A stretch of 64,000 nt of DNA from Thermoleophilia bacterium (GCA_020848615.1 JADLHW010000011.1:41799-105798); one strand, 5' to 3'; positions 18,747 to 28,705 are shown, numbered from the stretch's first letter. Made by a program: numbers and translations. The notes: a model not told the origin generated them from the letters alone.

Positions 18747-20296
18747 GCGGTCGGCACGCCCTCCGGGCCGGCTTGCGGGCGCTTGGCGACCGCCCCGGCC
18801 GCGCCCGCCATGACCATCGCGCCGGCGGTGAGCGCCCACAGGAACGGGTCCTCGAAGAACCCGGCGTAGAACAGCGCGTGCAGGAGGATGCCGCACACCA
18901 GCGCCAGGATCGTCCAGATCGCCCAGCGCTCGGGATCGCGCGCCAGGCGCGCGCCGTCGGCGAGGTTGCGCCACAGGCGGATCCCCAGCCACACGAACAG
19001 CCCGAAGCCCACCGCCCCGAGCTCCGACAGCACGGTCACCGGGGTGTTGTGGCTGATCACCACCCGCACCCGCTTCTGCTCGGCGGGGGTGAGGATGGCC
19101 TCGTAGCGGTTCTCGAAGCCGCCGAGTCCCGCCCCGTGCACCGGGGCCTCCTGCCAGATCTCGACCCCCCCGCGGATGAGGTCGAAGCGGCCCTCGCTCA
19201 CCTTCTCCAGGCGCCCGGAGTCGGTCACCACCTTGCGGACGTTCTTCGACGCCGTGAACGCCCCCAGCGCGAGGACGGCCAGGGTGGCGCCGCCCACCGC
19301 GAGGGTGCGGCGCGCGCCGAACGCCCGCCACGACATGAGGGCCAGGGCGAGCATGAGCATGAGGCAGCTGGACCGCGAGAACGTGACCGCCAGGCCGGCG
19401 CACAGCGGCACCAGCAGCACGACGGCGACCACGATCTCGCGGGGGCGGGGCCGCAGCCACGCCACGGCGACGATCGCGACGATCGCGACCACCAGGTACC
19501 GGCCCAGGATGTTCGGGTCGTAGAAGATCGCGTTCGACCGGAAGAACCGGCTGTACACGTTCGCCTGCTGCAGCCGCACGTTCAGGAAGATGTCGCGGGC
19601 CGCGTACTGGTACACCGCGAGCACGGCCACCGGCACCGCCAGGCACACCGTCGACCAGGCGAGCGCCCGCAGCGCCCGCCCGTGCCGCCACAGGGCCACC
19701 ACCACGAGGTACAGGAGCGTGAACGGCACGTAGAAGAAGACGAGCTTCACGGCCGCCTCCTCCGGGTCCACGCTCCACACGCAGGAGGCCAGGGCGTACA
19801 CGAGGAACGCCGCCAGCGGGATGTCGAGGAGCGTGGACGGCTCGTCCGCCGCGGTGAAGCGCCCGCGCAGGCGTCCCCACAGGAACGCGGCGGCCCCCAC
19901 GGCGATCACCACGTAGAGGGGCAGCAGCAGGTTGCGGTCGTCGCCGCCGATGGGCACCGGGATCCGCACCGGCAGGGCCAGGCCGAGGGCGACGAACCAC
20001 GCCGTGGGCCAGCGCAGCGTGAGGCGCACCGCGACGGCGGACAGCACGAGCACCGCGGCGATCCCCGCCACCGCGGCGGCGGCGCCCGCGGGGGTGGTGA
20101 GCCGGTCGGTGACGCGCTGCCCCTCGCCGTCGGGCAGGAGGGTCGCCGCGAGGGCCGCCCAGGCGGCCACCAGGAGCACGAGCCCCGCCAGGCGCCGCGC
20201 GGTGGGCGGGATCCGCGGCACCGGCACGAACAGCAGGGCGACGCCGGCCGCGGCCGCGCCGGACGCGATCTCGCGGGTGATCTCGGAGACGCTCAA
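18743..20296 (-). CDS. Second O-antigen ligase / polymerase family membrane protein
   Basis: Polytopic; ASCVWSVDPEEAAVKLVFF, AVTFSRSSCLMLMLALALM, SHNTPVTVLSELGAVGFGLFVWL. Confidence 0.85.
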   Translation of the reverse strand: MSVSEITREIASGAAAAGVALLFVPVPRIPPTARRLAGLVLLVAAWAALAATLLPDGEGQRVTDRLTTPAGAAAAVAGIAAVLVLSAVAVRLTLRWPTAWFVALGLALPVRIPVPIGGDDRNLLLPLYVVIAVGAAAFLWGRLRGRFTAADEPSTLLDIPLAAFLVYALASCVWSVDPEEAAVKLVFFYVPFTLLYLVVVALWRHGRALRALAWSTVCLAVPVAVLAVYQYAARDIFLNVRLQQANVYSRFFRSNAIFYDPNILGRYLVVAIVAIVAVAWLRPRPREIVVAVVLLVPLCAGLAVTFSRSSCLMLMLALALMSWRAFGARRTLAVGGATLAVLALGAFTASKNVRKVVTDSGRLEKVSEGRFDLIRGGVEIWQEAPVHGAGLGGFENRYEAILTPAEQKRVRVVISHNTPVTVLSELGAVGFGLFVWLGIRLWRNLADGARLARDPERWAIWTILALVCGILLHALFYAGFFEDPFLWALTAGAMVMAGAAGAVAKRPQAGPEGVPTA

Positions 20297-21339
20297 CGGG
20301 GGCCTTCCGGGGCGATGAGCGCGCGGCCGCCGCGGACGTCGGCGACCAGCCACAGGGCGCTCGCCGGGATGCCGGGGGGCAGCCGCAGGACGGCGTCTCC
20401 GGCGGTGGTGCGGACGGCGCGCGCGACGCGCGGGCCCAGCACCCGCAGCCCCCCGCCGGGCGTCCCCGCGCGGCGGTACAGGCGCAGCGTCACCCGGGTG
20501 CGCGCCGGGTAGGCGGCGCCCGCGGCGGTGCGCAGGCGCACGCGGACATCGGTGCCGGGACGCCCCGGCCGGGTGACGCGGCCGACGGCGTTGCCGATCC
20601 AGCACGTCCGGCGCACGGACGTGGCGTTGCGCGCGGCGTCGGCCGCGCGGATCTCGAGCGTCACCAGGCCGGGGGTGATCGCGCCGCCGTCCCGGCGGGT
20701 GCCGTCCCACGACCACCGGGCGGTGCGGCCGTCGCGCACGGGCCGGGGCCCCGAGGCGCGCAGGATGCCGGCGCCGTCCGCCGTGAGCGCCGCGAAGGTG
20801 ATCTGGGCGTCACCGTCCGGCACCGCGGTGACCAGGCACTGGGCGGGCGCCGAGAGGTCGGCGAGCCCCGCCGAGGCGGCCTCCGCCACGGCCAGGGCCG
20901 GTCCGGTGCGGTCGATCACGATGCGCCGGCTGGTGCGGAACACCTTCTCGCCGGCCTTGGCCCGCAGCCGCAGGGAGTAGATGCCGTCGGGGGCGTCCTC
21001 GCCCGCGTCGGTCCTCCCGCCCCACGAGGCGCGGAACCAGCCGCGGCGCACGGGGGTGTCGGTTTCCAGGGTCCGCACCGTGGTGCCGTCGCTCGACACC
21101 ACCTCCAGCAGCGTGATGGTGCCGGGCACGCGCATCCGCACGGAGATGCGGGCGACCTCGCGGTGGCCGTCGCCGTTGGGGCTGATGAGGCGGGAGCCCG
21201 AGAACCGCGTGACGATGGGCGGGGGCGTGGGGAACGCGAACGGCAGCAGGAACACGCCGAGGGCGAACACGAACAGCGCGAGCATGCCCCCGCCGACGAC
21301 CGCCCGGCCGCGTCTGCCCACGATGCGGTCCGCGCTCAG
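20293..21339 (-). CDS. Membrane-anchored protein with FlgD/CHU_C-like Ig domains
   Basis: N-terminal TM; RFSGSRLISPNGDGHREVARISVRM...RASWGGRTDAGEDAPDGIYSLRLRAKAG; start CTG 21339 or a downstream GTG. Confidence 0.75.
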   Translation of the reverse strand: MSADRIVGRRGRAVVGGGMLALFVFALGVFLLPFAFPTPPPIVTRFSGSRLISPNGDGHREVARISVRMRVPGTITLLEVVSSDGTTVRTLETDTPVRRGWFRASWGGRTDAGEDAPDGIYSLRLRAKAGEKVFRTSRRIVIDRTGPALAVAEAASAGLADLSAPAQCLVTAVPDGDAQITFAALTADGAGILRASGPRPVRDGRTARWSWDGTRRDGGAITPGLVTLEIRAADAARNATSVRRTCWIGNAVGRVTRPGRPGTDVRVRLRTAAGAAYPARTRVTLRLYRRAGTPGGGLRVLGPRVARAVRTTAGDAVLRLPPGIPASALWLVADVRGGRALIAPEGPR

Positions 21340-22115
21340 ACGGGCCGGAAGCCCACGCAGACGTAGAACCCGAAGCGGCCCACCGGCGTGGTGGAGAGGG
21401 CGGCCTCGGCCTTCCTGGGCGCGGCGTACCGGTACAGGCGGCCGATCTGGGAGCCCACCCTGCCGCCGGGCCGGAAGAAGATCCCCCGGCGGCTCACCAC
21501 CGCCAGGCCCGCGGACGCGCCGTGCGCCTCCAGGTCGCCCCAGCTCTGCCAGTTGTCCACCGGCGCCAGGTTCATGGTGATCCGCAGCCATGGGGCGCGC
21601 TCGGCCACCCAGCGGCGCGCGCCGGGCAGCGAGTGGCGGTTGGGCGTGGAGATCACCAGCAGGCCGCCGGGCGCGAGGCGCTCGCGCAGTGCCCGCAGGC
21701 AGGCGCGCGGGTCCTCGAGGTGCTCCAGGACGTCCGTGAGCGTGATGAGCTCGTACGTGCCCTCCGGCGGCTCGTACGCGCTGCCGGTCTCGGCGCGCAG
21801 CCGTTCCGCGACGCCCAGGTCGTTCAGCCGCTGCCGGGTGATCGCGATCGAGTCGGGCGACAGGTCGATGCCGACCCCCGAGAAGCCGCGGCCCGCGAGC
21901 TGCTCCAGCAGGAACCCGGTGCCGCACCCCACGTCGAGGACGCGCGGCGGCCCGCCGCCGGCGGCGGCGCGGGGCGCGAGCTCGTCGATGGTGCCGAGCA
22001 CCAGCGACATGCGGCTCTGCAGGTGCCAGTTCTGCCCCTCGACCGCGTACAGACGCGGCGCGATGCGGTCGTAGTAGGCCTGGACGTGCTGAAGGCGGTC
22101 ACTCAAGGAAGCCAC
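21336..22115 (-). CDS. Class I SAM-dependent methyltransferase
   Basis: VLDVGCGTGFLLEQLAGRGFSGVGIDLSPDSI...ITLTDVLEHLEDP; start GTG 22115 or TTG 22106. Confidence 0.9.
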   Translation of the reverse strand: MASLSDRLQHVQAYYDRIAPRLYAVEGQNWHLQSRMSLVLGTIDELAPRAAAGGGPPRVLDVGCGTGFLLEQLAGRGFSGVGIDLSPDSIAITRQRLNDLGVAERLRAETGSAYEPPEGTYELITLTDVLEHLEDPRACLRALRERLAPGGLLVISTPNRHSLPGARRWVAERAPWLRITMNLAPVDNWQSWGDLEAHGASAGLAVVSRRGIFFRPGGRVGSQIGRLYRYAAPRKAEAALSTTPVGRFGFYVCVGFRPV

Positions 22116-23245
22116 TCCTGTGGCACCGGGGCGGCGCCGGCGACCCGGGCGAAGGTGTCCCAGGCGGGTTTGCGGGTGAGGTCTGCGTGCAGGAGCCCTC
22201 CGGTCCAACTGGGGTTGTCCTGGAGGTTGAACCAGACCGTGACGGCCACGCGGGGGGTGCGGTCCGCGATGTCGAAGGTCTGCGTGAGCCACCGCGCCTG
22301 CTGGGGTTCGCTGACGAAGTAGCGGTGGAAGCGGTTGTACGAGGTGTGGTAGCCGGTCTCGGTCACGTACACCGGCATGCCCGGCCGCAGCTTATCCAGC
22401 AGCGGGGTGAGCTGTTCGAGCGACCTCCAGCTGGGGAAGAAGAATGCCCGGTCCGGGGCACCGATGGGGTAGAGGTGCTGGCTCCACGCGTCGATGCGGA
22501 TCGCGTTCGCCCGCAGCGCGGAGATGATGCTCCCCACGCTCACGCTCTCGGAGCCGGTGCGGCACGTCTTCCCCCGGTCGTCGGTGCTCCCGGCGGGCCC
22601 GGCGACGCCCCCCACCACGATCGCATCCGGGTTCGCGCGGCGGATCTCGCGGGCGGCGACGTCCACCAGCGCCGCGTAGCCGCGCGCGGCGACCGGGACG
22701 TACCGGCTCCGCGGGCCGCGCCGGCACTGCGGCGTCCAGAACTGCTCGATGTTCGGCTCGTTCCACACCTCGATGCGCCTCACCTCGGGGAGGGGGGCCG
22801 CAGCGGCGGAGTCGCGCCAGGTGCCGGAGTAGCGGCGGGCGATGGCGCCGGCGAACGCCCCGGCCTCCGCGGCGCGCGGCGCGGCGTTGGGCGCCCCGGA
22901 CGCCGATGCCCATGCCGGGGTGGAGTAGTAGTCCAGGATCACGCCGATCCCGCGCTGCGCGAGGCCCCGCATGATCTGGTCGTACACCGACCAGTCGTAG
23001 GCGGGGTCCCCGGGGTTCGTGGGGTCCGCCGGCCGGGACCGGGCGACGCGGCTCCACAGGACGTCGACGCGGGTCACGCGCGTGCCGGTCGAGGCGAGCA
23101 GGTCCAGGCGCGCGACGAGCGGCGCCCCGGTGAGGTTCGGCAGGCGGTCGTCCTGCAGGGCCACCACGGAGGCGGGCGCCGGACCGGCGAGCGCCAGGCC
23201 CGCCACGGCGGCGACGGCGGCCCATGCCGCCAGGAGGCGCCTCAC
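22103..23245 (-). CDS. Secreted glycoside hydrolase (GH39/cellulase-like TIM barrel)
   Basis: Signal peptide; RRIEVWNEPNIEQFW, PVYVTETGYHTSYN (NEP and ETG acid motifs). Confidence 0.8.
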   Translation of the reverse strand: MRRLLAAWAAVAAVAGLALAGPAPASVVALQDDRLPNLTGAPLVARLDLLASTGTRVTRVDVLWSRVARSRPADPTNPGDPAYDWSVYDQIMRGLAQRGIGVILDYYSTPAWASASGAPNAAPRAAEAGAFAGAIARRYSGTWRDSAAAAPLPEVRRIEVWNEPNIEQFWTPQCRRGPRSRYVPVAARGYAALVDVAAREIRRANPDAIVVGGVAGPAGSTDDRGKTCRTGSESVSVGSIISALRANAIRIDAWSQHLYPIGAPDRAFFFPSWRSLEQLTPLLDKLRPGMPVYVTETGYHTSYNRFHRYFVSEPQQARWLTQTFDIADRTPRVAVTVWFNLQDNPSWTGGLLHADLTRKPAWDTFARVAGAAPVPQEWLP

Positions 23246-24342
23246 CGCGTCACCCGCGCCAGCCGCGCGACGGTCCACCGGCCCGGCTTGCCGCCGCGGC
23301 GGATCACGACGCGCTCGAACCACGCGACGCGATCGCCGTCCACGGCGATCGCGGCCACCGGGCCGCGCGCCTGGGCCACCCGGGCCACCGGGCCGGCGCG
23401 CGCGGCGAGGATGCGGCGGCCGTCGGCGACGGCCACGGCGCCCCCGCCCACGGCCACGCGCGGCAGGGACGTGCCCCGCCACACGGTGCGCACCGTGCCC
23501 GAGGCCACCTCCAGCGTCCTGACGCTCGCGACGCGGCCCGTCCGCACCAGCGCGGCGACGGTGCCGGGGGCGGCCCACACGCGCAGCACCCGCCCGCCGA
23601 ACCGCGTGTCGGCCACGTCCGTGACGCCCGTGTCGGCCGGCGCGCCGTGGCGCACCACGCCGGTGGCGGGATCCTCGGTCCATGCCACCACGCCGTCCGC
23701 GATCGCCGCGAGCCCGCCGCTCGGCCGCCCGGCGAACGGGACGGCGGTGCGGCTCTCGTCGAGGTCGTCGGGGTTCGCCAGCAGGCCCGGGGACGCCGAC
23801 ACCAGCGCCACGTCCCCGTCGGCCGACCGCATGAGCATCCGCACCCGCGTGCCGTCCAGGCCCGCCGCGAGCGCCCGCTGCGCGCCGCTGCGCCCGTCGC
23901 TCTCCACCACCACCTCGATGCCGGACGCCGGGCAGCACCACACCACCGGCGGCGCGAAGCCGTGCGCCCCGGGCAGCACGACGCTCGCGCCGTCCGTGCC
24001 CGTCGCCAGGCGCGCCCCCGACTGGCTGCCGATGCTGTTGCGGATCGCCAGGCGGGTGTCGAACGCGGCGCGGGTGAACCGCCGCCGTCCCGCCGCGAGC
24101 CCCACGCCCACCAGGTCGGTCTTGTGGTACGTGAACTCGACGGGCCCGAGGCCGCCCCCGGCCAGGCGGCGGCGCACCCGCACGGTCTCGGTGTCCAGCG
24201 CCAGCAGGTCCGTCCCCGTGAGGGCCGCCGCGGAGATCTCGTTCCACTTCTCGAGGGGGGCGGTGGGCGCCTGCGCCGCCGCGGGCGCCGCGCCCCAGGC
24301 GAGCAGCGCGAGGCACGGCGCCGCCAGGGCGGCGCGCCGCAT
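23242..24342 (-). CDS. Secreted beta-propeller-like hypothetical protein
   Basis: MRRAALAAPCLALLAWGAAPAAAQA signal peptide; repeated ...VAVADGRRI... strands. Confidence 0.65.
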   Translation of the reverse strand: MRRAALAAPCLALLAWGAAPAAAQAPTAPLEKWNEISAAALTGTDLLALDTETVRVRRRLAGGGLGPVEFTYHKTDLVGVGLAAGRRRFTRAAFDTRLAIRNSIGSQSGARLATGTDGASVVLPGAHGFAPPVVWCCPASGIEVVVESDGRSGAQRALAAGLDGTRVRMLMRSADGDVALVSASPGLLANPDDLDESRTAVPFAGRPSGGLAAIADGVVAWTEDPATGVVRHGAPADTGVTDVADTRFGGRVLRVWAAPGTVAALVRTGRVASVRTLEVASGTVRTVWRGTSLPRVAVGGGAVAVADGRRILAARAGPVARVAQARGPVAAIAVDGDRVAWFERVVIRRGGKPGRWTVARLARVTR

Positions 24343-24356
24343 CCGGCCGGGCTGGG

Positions 24357-25490
24357 TCAGGAGGCGACCGCCCGTAGGTCCGTCAGCGCCTCGCCCAGCA
24401 GGCCCTCGCTCGCCGCCGCCAGCGACGGGTCGGCCAGGGGCGTCATGTTCACGACCTGCAGGTGCCGGGCCCCCGCGGCCACGATGGCGGCCAGGCGGGC
24501 GGCGACGGTGGCGGGCGTGCCGGCCACCACGGTGTCGAGCACGACCTCGCCCGGCACCTCCCCGGCCAGGCGCAGGGCGTCGGCCCGGGACAGGTCCGTG
24601 GGCCGGAACCGCGTGAGCCCGAACACCCCCGCGCCCAGGGGGTGCACCGCCCCGCGGGCCGCGAAGGTCTCCGACGGCGCGGTGAGCGCGATGAACCGCA
24701 GGAGGGTGGACCGTGCGACGGCCGTGCGGGCGGTGTCGTCGTCCTCGGCGAGCACGACCCGGGTGTACCCGCCCGCGGTCACCGCACCCGCGCGGCCGGC
24801 CGCCGCCGCGGCGGCCTCCACCACCCCCAGCATCGCCGCGTACCGGCCGGGGTCCGTGGCGAGGGGCATCCATCCGTCGGCCATGCGCCCGGCCAGTGCC
24901 AGGCCCTTCGGCCGGTGGGCGGCCACCCACACCGGCGGCGGCGCGGCGCCGAAGGGCCGCAGGCCCACCGCGGCGCCGCGCAGCACCACGTGCTCGCCCT
25001 CGAAGTCCACCTCGTCCGGGGTGGAGAACAGCAGGCGGATGACCTGGAGGGCCTCGTCGAGGCGCGCGAGCGGCCGCTCGTTGCGCAGGCCGAGGGGCGC
25101 GAGGTTGAGCTCCTCGCCGGTGCCCACCCCCAGGATGAAGCGGCCGCGGGTGACATGGTCGAGCGTGAGCGCGGTCTGGGCCAGGGCCGCCGGGTGCCGC
25201 CGCACCGTGTCGGTGACGCCCACGCCCAGGCGGATGGCGTCCGTGGCGCCGGCGGCGGCCGCGACCATCGCGAAGGGGTCCATCCACACGTGCGGGCTGG
25301 GCTGCGCGGCGGCCATCGGCACGAGGTCCGGCGTCCAGATGGACGCGGGGAACCAGTGCAGCAGGTGGTCCGCCCACCACACCGCGTCGAACCCCTGCTC
25401 CTGCCGGCGGGCGACCGCCGCCAGGACGGCGTCCACCGGCGGCCGCACGGGGGCGGCGGCCGAGATCTGCAGCGCGTGCTCCCCGCTCAT
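24357..25490 (-). CDS. LLM-class (F420-dependent) oxidoreductase
   Basis: GFDAVWWADHLLHWFPASIWTPD...RLGVGVTDTVRRHPAALAQTALTLDHVTRGRFILGVGTGE. Confidence 0.92.
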   Translation of the reverse strand: MSGEHALQISAAAPVRPPVDAVLAAVARRQEQGFDAVWWADHLLHWFPASIWTPDLVPMAAAQPSPHVWMDPFAMVAAAAGATDAIRLGVGVTDTVRRHPAALAQTALTLDHVTRGRFILGVGTGEELNLAPLGLRNERPLARLDEALQVIRLLFSTPDEVDFEGEHVVLRGAAVGLRPFGAAPPPVWVAAHRPKGLALAGRMADGWMPLATDPGRYAAMLGVVEAAAAAAGRAGAVTAGGYTRVVLAEDDDTARTAVARSTLLRFIALTAPSETFAARGAVHPLGAGVFGLTRFRPTDLSRADALRLAGEVPGEVVLDTVVAGTPATVAARLAAIVAAGARHLQVVNMTPLADPSLAAASEGLLGEALTDLRAVAS

Positions 25491-25528
25491 CGGGCGGAAG
25501 GCTACCCGCGGCCCGTGCCCCGGGCCAT

Positions 25529-25987
25529 TCAGGCGGGCGCGGCCTTCTGCTTGGACACCAGCTCGACGCGCTCGATCACGGGGCCCGGGTCGATGCCCTT
25601 CACCAGGTCGTAGACGTTCAGCGCCGCCACCGACGCCGCGGTGAGGGCCTCCATCTCCACCCCGGTGCGCGCGGTGGTCTCCACCGTCGCGTGCACCGTG
25701 ACCACCCCGTCCGCGGCGATGTCCACCTCCACCGACGCCCCGTCGATGGGCAGCGGGTGGCACAGGAACACCAGCTCCGGCGTGCGCTTGGCGGCGGCGA
25801 TGCCGGCCAGCCGGGCCACCGCCCCCACGTCGCCCTTCGGCACGCGGCCCTCGGTGATCGCCGCGGCGGTCTCGGGGGCCACGCGGACCACCGACCGGGC
25901 GACGGCCCGGCGCAGCACGACGGGCTTGTGCCCCACGCCCACCATGCGGGCCTGCCCCCGCTCGTCGATGTGGGTGAGCTCACCCAT
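25529..25987 (-). CDS. moaC: Cyclic pyranopterin monophosphate synthase MoaC
   Basis: MGELTHIDERGQARMVGVGHKPVVLRRAVARS...KRTPELVFLCHPLPIDG...TTARTGVEMEALTAASVAALNVYDLVKG. Confidence 0.96.
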   Translation of the reverse strand: MGELTHIDERGQARMVGVGHKPVVLRRAVARSVVRVAPETAAAITEGRVPKGDVGAVARLAGIAAAKRTPELVFLCHPLPIDGASVEVDIAADGVVTVHATVETTARTGVEMEALTAASVAALNVYDLVKGIDPGPVIERVELVSKQKAAPA

Positions 25988-27458
25988 GCGCCACCTCCGC
26001 CCGTTTCTCCTCGATGTCCGCCTGCTGGGCCGCCAGCCACTTGCCCACGTCGTTCTCGCGCACGATCCGCTTGATCTGGGCCAGGCGGGCGGCGCGCTCG
26101 TCCTGCGGCATGGTGAGGGCCTGGTACAGCGCGGCCGCCTGGTCCTCGATGTCGAACGGGTTCACCGACAGCGCGAACGACCCCAGCTCCTCGTGGCTCC
26201 CCACGTTCTCGCTCAGGAGGAGCACCCCGTCGCGTTCGTTCACCAGGGGACCCTCCTTGGCGACGAGGTTCATCCCGTCGTAGATGGAGTTCACCATCAG
26301 CACGTCGAAGTGCTTGTACGCGGCCACCGCCCGGGCCATGCTCGACTCGATCCGCAGGTCGATGGGCATCCAGTCGGTGTTGCCGTGCTTGGTGTTGATG
26401 AACGACACCACCTCGCGGATCTTCTCGAGGTACTCGACGTACTCGGGGATGTCCTGCCGGGACGGCTGGAGCATCGCGAAGAACGTGATGCGCTCGGCGA
26501 GCTCCGGGTGGTCGTCCAACATCGCGTCGAACGCCTTGAACCCCCGGATGGCGTTCTTGGAGAGGTCGGCCCGGTCGATGCGCACCACCAGGTGCATGCG
26601 CCGCCGCCGCAGGATCGGCGCCTCCTCCTCGGCCACCTCCTCCGAGGACGCGAGCGCCTCGAACGCCGGCGCGTCCACGGAGATCGGGTAGGACCGCACC
26701 CACACCTCCCGGCCCTCCCAGCGCACCATCCGGCGGTCGTAGTCCACCCGCACGTCCAGCAGGTCCTCCACGCACAGCAGGAAGTTCCGGGCGTAGCGGG
26801 CGGTGTGGAACGCGACGATGTCGTTCGCCAGGAGCCCCCGGACCACGGCCTCCCGGATGTGCGGCGGCAGCACCCGCCAGTAGTCCGGCTGCGTCCACGG
26901 GATGTGCACGAAGAAGTGCAGGAAGGCGTCGGGATGGGTGAGGCGGATGATCTCCGGGGCCGTGTACAGGTGGTAGTCGTGGAGCATCACCAGCGCGTCG
27001 GGGCGGCGCTGCAGCTCGTCGGACACGGCGGCGGCGAACAGGCGGTTCGCGACCTGGTAGCCCAGGTCCCACGCCTCGAGCTCCTGGCGGCGGATGTCCG
27101 GGACGTTCGAGAGGTCCCACAGGTAGTGCTGGACGAACCACATCATCGGGTTCGAGATGACGTTGTAGTGCCGGTCGTAGGTCGCGTCGTCCATCACCAC
27201 GAACCGGCCGAGGGTGTCGGCGCCGTGGCCCGGGATGGTGAAGCACCCGTCCTCGGCGTCGCGCTGCACCTGGACGTCCTCGGGGGTCATCGCCGCGGAG
27301 ATCCACAGGGCGGGGGTGATCTCGGTGAGGCCCTTCAGGGCGGACACGAGCCCGCCGCCGCCCTGGGTGGAGGTCCACTCGCCGTTCGGCCCCGTGCCGA
27401 ACGTGAGCGGGCCCCGGTTCGACACCAGGATCACCCGGCCGTCGTCGCCGGGGCGCAC
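25980..27458 (-). CDS. otsA: Trehalose-6-phosphate synthase (GT20, OtsA-like)
   Basis: VILVSNRGPLTFG...GGGLVSALKGL...VMLHDYHLYTAPEIIR...FVHIPWTQPDYWRVLP...LVAKEGPLVNERDGVLLLSENVGSHEEL. Confidence 0.88.
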   Translation of the reverse strand: MRPGDDGRVILVSNRGPLTFGTGPNGEWTSTQGGGGLVSALKGLTEITPALWISAAMTPEDVQVQRDAEDGCFTIPGHGADTLGRFVVMDDATYDRHYNVISNPMMWFVQHYLWDLSNVPDIRRQELEAWDLGYQVANRLFAAAVSDELQRRPDALVMLHDYHLYTAPEIIRLTHPDAFLHFFVHIPWTQPDYWRVLPPHIREAVVRGLLANDIVAFHTARYARNFLLCVEDLLDVRVDYDRRMVRWEGREVWVRSYPISVDAPAFEALASSEEVAEEEAPILRRRRMHLVVRIDRADLSKNAIRGFKAFDAMLDDHPELAERITFFAMLQPSRQDIPEYVEYLEKIREVVSFINTKHGNTDWMPIDLRIESSMARAVAAYKHFDVLMVNSIYDGMNLVAKEGPLVNERDGVLLLSENVGSHEELGSFALSVNPFDIEDQAAALYQALTMPQDERAARLAQIKRIVRENDVGKWLAAQQADIEEKRAEVAHG

Positions 27459-27478
27459 GGCGTGTCCCCCCGTCCCCG

Positions 27479-28705
27479 TCAGTTCACGAGCCGATTGATG
27501 ACGCCCAGCCAGTCGCGCAGGTACCGGGGGGTGAGGAAGTCGTGGCGCACGTGCTGCTTGCCGCGGCGGGCCATGGTGCGGGCCTCCTCCGGGTCGTCCA
27601 GCACGCGCAGGATCCGGTCGGCGCACTCGTCGGGGCTGTTCACCAGCCAGCCGGTCTGGCCGTCGACGATCTGCAGGGGGATGCCCCCCACGTTGCCGCC
27701 GATGGTGGGCCGGGCCTTCCACAGGCCCTCCGTCACGGTGAGGCCGAAGCCCTCCCGGATGGACTTCTGCAGCACCACCGCGGCGTGCGTCTGGAACGCG
27801 TTGACCTCCACCCCGCCCACGTTGTTGAGGTTGGACAGGATGTAGATGTCCGGATCGCCGTCGGCGTAATCCACGGTGCGGTTGTAGAAGTCCCAGCCCT
27901 CGGGGTCGTCGGTGGCCATCGAGCCCACCAGGGCCAGCTGGATGCCGGGGTACCGGCGCTTCACCACCCGGTACGCGTCGATGACCCCCAGCGGGTCCTT
28001 CCACGGGTCGAACCGCGAGACCTGCAGGATGAGCGGCCGCTCGGCGTCCAGGCCGAACTGGTTGACGATGTACGCGGAGTCCTCCGCGGACAGCGCCATG
28101 TTCTTCGGGGCGAGGGGGTCGATCGCCGGGGGCATGATCACCGGGTCGGGGATGTCCCCGGACGGCACGTACTGCGCCATGTGGAACACGGTCATGTCGT
28201 GCGCGCAGATCATGGGGCGCAGGAACTCGAGGACGTCCGGGTTGGGCGTGGAGAGGTCGATGTGGCACCGCCACACCCATTTCGCGGACTCGCTGAGCGG
28301 GCTGTGCTGCCGGATGCCCGCGGGCTGCGGGTCGTGGATGATCATCACGTCGTACTCGCCGTCGAGCCCGCCGGCGTTCAGGACGTTGTAGCGCTCGAAG
28401 ATGCGCCGCTCGTCCTCGGTGATGCCGCGCTCGTCGCCCTGCAGCGCGTTGTGCATCGCCTTGGTGACGTTGAAGAACTCCTCGCGGCCGAACATGACCT
28501 TCCAGTCGGCCCTGAGCCCGACGTCGTTCATGAGCGGCACGAGGCTGTACATGATCTCCGCGACCCCGCCGCCGAAGCTGGTCGCGTTGACGTGGCACAC
28601 CCGCACGCCCTGGACGGCGGCCGCGAGTTCGCGGATCTCGGCCATGAGCTCACGGGAGATGATCGAGTGGTAGTCGGCGAGGGACTTGTGGCCGACGTTG
28701 ACCAT
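27479..28705 (-). CDS. treT: Trehalose synthase (glycosyltransferring) TreT-like GT4
   Basis: MVNVGHKSLADYHSIISRELMAEIRELAAAVQGVRVCHVNATSFGGGVAEIMYSLVPLMNDVGLRADWKVM... Confidence 0.88.
   Translation of the reverse strand: MVNVGHKSLADYHSIISRELMAEIRELAAAVQGVRVCHVNATSFGGGVAEIMYSLVPLMNDVGLRADWKVMFGREEFFNVTKAMHNALQGDERGITEDERRIFERYNVLNAGGLDGEYDVMIIHDPQPAGIRQHSPLSESAKWVWRCHIDLSTPNPDVLEFLRPMICAHDMTVFHMAQYVPSGDIPDPVIMPPAIDPLAPKNMALSAEDSAYIVNQFGLDAERPLILQVSRFDPWKDPLGVIDAYRVVKRRYPGIQLALVGSMATDDPEGWDFYNRTVDYADGDPDIYILSNLNNVGGVEVNAFQTHAAVVLQKSIREGFGLTVTEGLWKARPTIGGNVGGIPLQIVDGQTGWLVNSPDECADRILRVLDDPEEARTMARRGKQHVRHDFLTPRYLRDWLGVINRLVN

Noticed and set aside
11416-24616. Long plus-strand ORFs opposite the EPS locus (11416-13884, 16294-18522, 18773-20512, 22187-24616)
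   Set aside because: Antisense shadows; the minus frames carry recognisable family motifs.
24357-25490. F420-oxidoreductase as part of a biosynthetic gene cluster
   Set aside because: No PKS/NRPS/RiPP or other assembly genes nearby; single LLM-family enzymes are common in actinobacteria.
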